This document shows positions 58,175-64,000 of a stretch of 64,000 bases of DNA, piece by piece (positions within the stretch are counted from its first letter, which is position 1; every line of letters begins with the position of its first letter). The DNA is taken from the NCBI GenBank assembly GCA_030407085.1, contig CM059586.1:10248001-10312000 (forward strand), in the 5' to 3' direction. Both the position numbers and the translations under genes were made by a program. The notes beneath the pieces are model-generated. The model did no database searches, was not told where the DNA came from, and saw only the letters and a list, made by a program, of their open reading frames with translations. This DNA comes from Trichopria drosophilae. Taxonomy: Eukaryota > Arthropoda > Insecta > Hymenoptera > Diapriidae.

Positions 58175-60136
58175 ATGGAGGCTGCCGGGACGAAAAAGCG
58201 CGGTCGAGTTCCGCGCGCCCAAGCAGTTCCTGCGAAAAGGAAATGCGCTGAAAATGACAAAGCGACGCAATCGTCGAATGAGGAAAAGAAGCAGACGAGA
58301 CGCAGAGGACAAAGAACAAGAGCGACGCCACCAGAACGGCGGAGTACAGCTTCGACATCGTCCCACCATCCGATCGAAGATGATGGACGTCCTAGTGATC
58401 GCCAAGTGCAGAGAGAGTCGCCATTGTCGGTAAGCGTAGGAGAACATGTAAATATATCCGGGATGAGACACCGTAATCAACGGCGAAATGAAGAACATGT
58501 GCGGGAAATTGATTATCGCGGCATTAATTCGCAGCAGGAATCGAGGCGCCGCGTTAGATTCGAACATTTAAACGCAGACGAATCTTCGTCTGCGATTACA
58601 CCCGCCATCTTGGCATCATCGTCGGTTCGCCAAGGCAGCTTTGTCCGCGTTCCGCGAGAGGGAGACGTGGGTCGGAGTGTCGAATTCGAATATTCGCGCG
58701 GAAATGAACCGTCGCCGTCGCCCGCGAGTGAGTCCGCCATCTTGTTATATCAGTCTGCTTGTCCAAGTGGGTCACGCCGCGTTTCGTTGGAGCGTGAAAT
58801 GGGGCGTAGCAGGGAATTCGAAGGTTCTCTCGATAACGACTCTCCGAGCGCGACCGAGTCTGCGGTCTTAGGGTCTACTCCTATTCCTCCGGTACACTGT
58901 CGCCGCGTTCCGCGACAACAAGAGTCAGATATCGACAGAGAAAACGAACACTCGTCGGAAAATCGAACGTCACATTCGATCTCGTTGCACCGCGAAGAAA
59001 ACCCTAGAAATCCGTCTATAGAAACGAATGCATTTCAGAATCAAAGTATGTTTGAGCATCTTGCGAACACAATTGCTAACGCGATTCGGCAGGCGACGAC
59101 GAACAATGCGACATCGAGTCAGATAGTTAACAGGCTGGCTGCAGGTCCGTTACCGCGTTTTAATGGCGACCCTGCATCGTGGTTAAGATTCAAACGGGCA
59201 TTTGAACTTTCTTCAGAATCGGGCGGATTCACGGAACGCGAGAATGTAGCACGCCTCTACGACGCTCTCACGGGAAGCGCGCGCGAAGTAGTAGAGGGGA
59301 TTATGATTGGCGAGTGCTGCGCGGATACGATTCTTAAATTATTGGAAATGCGATTCGGGAATGCGGACGCGGTTGCCGGAAAGGTTGCCGCTGAGTTACG
59401 GAAACTACCTAGAATTAGTGCATCTGGCGAAGATGTTGTGTTATTTGCGACTAAATTAAAGGGTGGCGTCGCGGCAATACAGTCGATGAAACATTTAGGT
59501 TTTTTAAATAGCCCTGAACTTATGCGTGACATATTGAAAAAATTACCGCCGACTATTACCTTTGCGTTCGAATCTCATTTGGAAAGTACTGATGATTCCG
59601 AACCGAAACTTGTAGCTCTTTCCAACTTTATGTTTAAACGCGCTGAATTAGCTTGCCGGGCGGGTACAAACGTAAATATGAGTGTTCGGGGAGAAGGAGC
59701 TCCGCGTGTAGGTTTAAGGAGACCTGGGTACTCAGCGGGTATGGTGTATACGGCTAATATACAACCGGCTCCCATGCGAAGCGGTCGCGTCAAAACAAAT
59801 GAAGTAAAAGGGTGCCACTATTGTTTACGTATCAGTCACGATGTTTCGAGTTGCCGTGAATTTCGGTCACTCCCAGTAAAGCGTCGTTGGGATTGGGCGA
59901 AGGCAAACCGTCGATGCTTCTGCTGTTTATCTGAAACGCATCTAGCCGATGCATGCCGAACCGCCCGAAAATGTACTGAACAAAACTGTGAGAAGTTTCA
60001 TCATGCAACCCTGCACTATAGCGCCGCAAGCGTAAGAAAGGAATCCCATGAGATTTCGAAAAGGCGGCGAGGTGTTCCGAAAATTGTGTCGGTCGCGGAC
60101 GTCTCCAACGGTAATAAATCAGGATCAAGTTTATGA
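58175..60136 (+). CDS. gag: BEL/Pao Gag polyprotein (653 aa), intact
   Basis: Structural protein of the retrotransposon particle. ATG lies 74 bases after the primer binding site and the frame runs to TGA at 60,134. Residues 1-290 are charged, basic and serine-rich. They contain an internal ~43-residue repeat, three or four times, starting RRVxxExxxGRSxEFE near residues 124, 157, 201 and 243. Residues about 325-475 (LPRFNGDPASWLRFKRAFE onward) match the DUF1759 domain typical of BEL/Pao Gag. Two CX2CX4HX4C zinc knuckles follow (C547-C560 and C581-C594), then a third Cys/His cluster at 600-614. These bind RNA. No frameshift or internal stop is present, which argues for recent insertion. The terminal TGA is in frame with pol. 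Confidence 0.96.
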   Translation: MEAAGTKKRGRVPRAQAVPAKRKCAENDKATQSSNEEKKQTRRRGQRTRATPPERRSTASTSSHHPIEDDGRPSDRQVQRESPLSVSVGEHVNISGMRHRNQRRNEEHVREIDYRGINSQQESRRRVRFEHLNADESSSAITPAILASSSVRQGSFVRVPREGDVGRSVEFEYSRGNEPSPSPASESAILLYQSACPSGSRRVSLEREMGRSREFEGSLDNDSPSATESAVLGSTPIPPVHCRRVPRQQESDIDRENEHSSENRTSHSISLHREENPRNPSIETNAFQNQSMFEHLANTIANAIRQATTNNATSSQIVNRLAAGPLPRFNGDPASWLRFKRAFELSSESGGFTERENVARLYDALTGSAREVVEGIMIGECCADTILKLLEMRFGNADAVAGKVAAELRKLPRISASGEDVVLFATKLKGGVAAIQSMKHLGFLNSPELMRDILKKLPPTITFAFESHLESTDDSEPKLVALSNFMFKRAELACRAGTNVNMSVRGEGAPRVGLRRPGYSAGMVYTANIQPAPMRSGRVKTNEVKGCHYCLRISHDVSSCREFRSLPVKRRWDWAKANRRCFCCLSETHLADACRTARKCTEQNCEKFHHATLHYSAASVRKESHEISKRRRGVPKIVSVADVSNGNKSGSSL

Positions 60137-60142
60137 CTACAT
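60134..60142 (+). promoter_or_regulatory. In-frame UGA-CUA gag/pol junction, candidate readthrough signal
   Basis: TTA TGA CTA CAT: gag (frame beginning 58,175) and pol (codons from 60,137) are in the same phase, divided only by this stop. UGA followed by CUA is an established leaky context in alphaviruses and in several animal genes. No second stop occurs before pol. A point mutation in a once continuous gag-pol frame is the alternative. Confidence 0.6.
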
Positions 60143-63100
60143 TCGAGTCAAGTTTTATTAAAAATAGTTAGCGTAACGCTCTCTGGTCCTAATTCGAAAA
60201 TGAACACGTTCGCCCTGCTGGATGACGGATCGACTGTTACCCTCTTAGACTCTGATGTAGCGCGGGCGTTAGGTGCGTCCGGTCCTCGTGTTGCGATTAG
60301 TTTGTCCGGTATAGCGCCGGATTTTCCGCTAAAAATTAACAGCGAAAGGGTTACGGTCGAAATATCGGGAAATGCTGCTACCTACACTCTTTTCGGGGTG
60401 CACACCGTAAAAAACTTATCCCTTCCCCAACAATCAATAAGAGAAGAACTAGTCGATCGCTTTCCGGGTGAAATCCGTATACAGCCGTATGAAAATGCAA
60501 GGCCGACAATATTAATAGGGCAGGATCACGCCCATTTACTGGCTTCTATCGAAACGTTAAGTACATCTGTGGGTTTGCCATTCGTTTCTCGGACATTATT
60601 GGGATGGGTCATATACGGAAGCGGGAACCGCGGCAGCAATTCGAGAATTAGAACGCCGGGGTACAATTGCGCGACTTGGGAAACATATGAAATTGATTCG
60701 ACATCGAACCGTAAGGATGACGAATTGCATCGTCTTGTTAAAGATTTTTTCCAAACCGACAACACGGGCGTATGCTGTTCGGAACGTATCACCCCTAATG
60801 AGCGTCGAGCGAAAGCGATCTTAGAAGCGACGACGAAAAACGTAGAAAATGCGTGGGAAACAGGTTTATTGTGGCGGTATGACAACGTCCGATTTCCGAA
60901 CAACAAACTCGGAGCGACGAAGCGCCTTAAAGCTATTGAATCCAGACTCGACCGTGATCCCTATTTCGCGAAATTGTATTATGCAGAAATGTCTCGCTTC
61001 ATTACCCTGGGTTACGCGATAAAAATACAGAAAGATACGGAAACGAATAACCGCGTATGGTACTTACCGCACTTCGGCGTTACAAATCCGAATAAACCGA
61101 ATAAGGTACGACTAGTGTTTGATGCCGCTGCCAAATTTGACGGGACCAGTTTAAATGATATGCTTTTAGCAGGCGTGGACTTACTGCAATCATTATTGGG
61201 CGTTCTGATGCGCTTTCGGTGTGGCAAAATAGCATATAAAGCAGATATAAGGGACATGTTCCTCAATATTAGACTGAAACCTGAGGATCAGGACGCGCAG
61301 CGGTTTCTTTGGCGAGGACGAGATCGACGAAAGGAACCCGATGAGTACAGAATGGTTACGCTCTTATTCGGATCAAAGGCATCCCCCTGCAGTGCTTTGT
61401 TCGTAAAAAATAAAAACGCGGAAACATTCTCAGCGATAAACCCAGGCGCAGCCATAAAAATAAAAACACAAATGTATATGGATGACCTCCTTGACAGCTG
61501 CGATGATTTAAACGTAGCGAAAGCGACAATCACAAGTATTCGCGAGATTAATCTAAAAGGTGGATTCAAGATGCATGACTGGGCGTGCAATGATCCACGA
61601 GCATTGAATGATATCCCATGTATTGAAAAAGGTAAATCGCAAGGAAATTTGAGGTTCTTCGGAAAAAACGACAAAGAGAAGGTGCTTGGCCTCCGGTGGG
61701 ATACCGATACTGATGAATTTCACTTCAACATAAGCGAGCGTTTGGTACCTGGTGATATAAGAGACAATAAACGCAAGCCAACAAAAAGAGAGGTACTTCG
61801 AATCGTGATGTCAGTTTTCGACCCTCTTGGATTCCTGGCGCCACTTATAGTTAGGTCGAAAATATTACTACAAAAAATTTGGCTGAGCGGAATCGGGTGG
61901 GATGAGAATATTCGCGAAGAGGAACAAATTACTTGGACAAAGTGGATGGGAGAGCTAGAGAACTCAAAAATTGTAGCTATTCCCCGCTGTTATTCCCAGT
62001 TGCGAGAAACTAGAACCCTCATAGAGCTTCATGTATTTTGCGATGCTAGCACAGAAGCATACGCAGCTGTGGCGTATTGGCGTTTTGATACGGGTTCGGC
62101 AGTGGATGTCGCGTTTATTGCTGCGAAAACACGCGTGGCGCCACTGAAGCCTATGACGATTCCTAGACTTGAGTTGCAAGCCGCTTTGCTCGGCGGTAGA
62201 CTAACGAAAACAATCATAAAGGAGCATGAATTTCAAATTTCGCGGAGAATATTCTGGTCCGACTCCCGTACGGTTCTGTCATGGATCAAGGCGGAGGCTA
62301 GAAGTTTCCAAACATTTGTAGCCAATCGTTTGGTGGAAATAGGCGAGATAACCATGCCCGACGAGTGGAGGTGGGTGCCTTCTGCCTCTAATCCCGCTGA
62401 CGATGCTACTAGAGCAACGTGCGTGAATTCGGACGATCGCGATCTATGGTTACGAGGCCCGAAATTCCTGCTACGTTCAGAGGACGAATGGCCGATCGAA
62501 CGATCGCAACCCACGTCGGAAGAATTAAAACAAATTTCTGAAGAAACAAGAAAATTGTTCGTCGGCGTGTCAATGACAGTGGAACCACCTTCTTTACCTC
62601 TAAGTTCGCGTTTTTCCTCATGGAATCGCCTTTTGCGCGCGACCGCAAGACTTTTCGCGGCCATTGAATGTTGGAAAGGACAAGGTGGAAGTGTCATAAA
62701 CGTTGAACACTTAGAAAGGGCTGAAAGATTTAGAATACGAGCGATACAAAGTGATAGCTTCTCCGACGAAATCGAAGCACTAAAAAATGGAATCGAAATC
62801 AGTAAACGCAGTTCAATTTTGAAGTTGGCACCCTTTTTAGACGACGACGGTATTCTGCGAGTAAGAGGTCGCGTAACGGACGTAACAATCGCGGAATTTC
62901 AAAATCATCCGATCATATTAGATGGTGCTCACCCCGAGGTAAGGCTCATCATCAGCCACCACCATGAGAAGCTGAATCACGGCAGCCATGAAACGGTCTT
63001 AAACGACATTAGATTAAAATTCTGGATTACGAAAATACGCGTTCGATTGAAGTCGATTGTAGCCAATTGCGGAATGTGCAAGATATTACGTTCACGGCCT

Positions 63101-64000
63101 AATCCACCGATTATGGCCGACTTACCTTCCGCGAGAACCGGTCATCACTCGCGCCCATTTACACACTGCGGAGTTGATTATTTCGGACCCATGCGAGTAA
63201 GGGTGGGTAGACGTCGGGAAAAACGATGGGGCGTGTTATTTACTTGCCTTGTTGTACGAGCGGTTCACATTGAATTAGCTTCGTCCCTTTCGTCAGATTC
63301 AGCCATTTTAGCCATTCGCAGAATGGCGGCGCGACGCGGACAACCGACTGATCTTTACTCTGACAACGGGACGAACTTTCGTGGCGCTAACGCTGAACTA
63401 AGGGAAGCCGTTTTGCCGTTAGATCACGTAGCATTGAAAAGATATGCGACAAATGAACGAACTAGATGGCATTTTATCCCACCCGCTTCTCCTCATATGG
63501 GGGGAGTTTGGGAGCGTCTCATACGTACAGTGAAATCCTCGCTAAACGCGATTTTAAAGCAACACGCACCGCGAGAGGAGACTCTTTTAACTATCTTAGC
63601 TGAGATCGAACATGTCGTAAATTCACGTCCACTCACGTACGTCTCCCCGGACCCGCGAGACGGTCAAGCCCTCACACCTAATCACTTCTTGTTTGGTACG
63701 TCTTCCGGCCATCTCGCTTTACCCAGATTCGATATTGAAAAACGGTGCATAAGAAAGCAATGGGAATTTGCGCAGTCCATGGCCGGCTCATTTTGGAAGC
63801 GATGGATTCGGGAGTATCTGCCAACACTCTTACCGAGAGAAAAGTGGCTAAGGGATTGTGCGAATTTAGCGACTGGAGATATCGTGCTGATAGTAGATAA
63901 CCTAGCTCCTCGTAACGCATGGACTAAAGGGGTAGTTGAAAGGGTTTACCCGGGTAAAGATGGTTGCGTGCGAGTGGTAGAAATTCGAACGGCGAAAGGA
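60137..64000 (+). CDS. pol: BEL/Pao Pol polyprotein, intact, cut by window end
   Basis: Open for 1,288 codons to the last base; the 3' end is not in the window. Numbering from codon 1 at 60,137. Aspartic protease: LLDDGST near codon 29. Reverse transcriptase: VRLVFDAAAK, catalytic Asp in YKADIRDMF at 370, YMDD at 447-450 (61,475-61,486). RNase H (BEL/Pao type): FCDAS Asp 636, Glu 679 in RLELQ, Asp 709 in WSDSR, and PADDATR near 755. Integrase: His cluster near 941-948 and CGMC at 978-981 form the zinc finger; the DDE triad is Asp 1014 (VDYFGP), Asp 1076 (SDNGTNF) and Glu 1126 (GVWERLIR). A DUF5641-type domain (ATGDIVLI, VYPGKDG) begins near 1235. There is no ATG until codon 22, so expression as Gag-Pol by readthrough or internal initiation is implied. 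No envelope is visible, so this is a retrotransposon. Confidence 0.97.

Noticed and set aside
60200..60202. ATG at 60,200 as the true start of an independent pol gene
   Set aside because: It falls inside the protease region, close to the active site, and coding similarity appears to extend upstream of it; readthrough from gag is simpler, though internal initiation is not excluded.
58145..63920. Minus-strand and alternative plus frames within gag and pol
   Set aside because: Shadows of the retrotransposon ORFs, which have clear conserved domains in the annotated frame.

Overview
The window reads as metazoan, very probably insect, nuclear DNA. It is AT-rich and full of short inverted-repeat transposons. 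It carries a BEL/Pao LTR retrotransposon (a metazoan-only superfamily), and one short run of the CCTAA/TTAGG motif sits near 54.8 kb. A hymenopteran host is my guess from the style of the repeats; nothing in the sequence proves it. Bases 1 to about 57,050 look like intergenic or long-intron DNA. I could not find a convincing complete host gene, only a few open, coding-like blocks that might be isolated exons or decayed genes (about 1.86, 20.0, 24.5, 26.8 and 38.3 kb).

Layout. 0-7 kb: a TTAA-bounded MITE, a second small inverted-repeat element, a tRNA-like fragment and AT-rich filler. 7.3-10.2 kb: a degenerate tandem array of about 400-510 bp units with a MITE inserted in it. 10.2-18 kb: several MITEs, including a 430 bp element with 107 bp terminal inverted repeats and a perfect 8 bp target duplication, and a MITE-in-MITE at 13.6-14.0 kb. 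18-27 kb: T-rich blocks, a 122 bp-period repeat, a 963 bp inverted repeat and a 270 bp-period T/G-rich array. 27-35 kb: AT-rich DNA with islands of higher complexity. 35.8-41 kb: two long T-rich blocks, an open coding-like block, nested transposon ends and a pogo-like terminus. 41-57 kb: more complex islands, a pogo-like MITE, duplicated CT-tract units, a 60 bp GC-rich repeat built on TGATCA, and further repeats.

57.05-64.0 kb: a young-looking BEL/Pao element on the plus strand. It has a 5' LTR of about 1 kb containing 64 uninterrupted AG units, a primer binding site that matches the 3' end of tRNA-Phe, an intact gag of 653 codons, and a pol frame that stays open for 1,288 codons to the end of the window. 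Protease, reverse transcriptase, RNase H and integrase catalytic residues are all present. The 3' end and 3' LTR lie outside the window. Base composition changes sharply at the element's left edge.

The most interesting observation is the gag-pol junction. The two frames are the same and are separated by a single TGA followed by CTA. UGA-CUA is a known high-efficiency stop-codon readthrough context, so this element may make Gag-Pol by programmed readthrough rather than by one continuous ORF or a frameshift. The second theme is the density of non-autonomous transposon families, with nesting and inverted structures, which explains much of the rest of the window.
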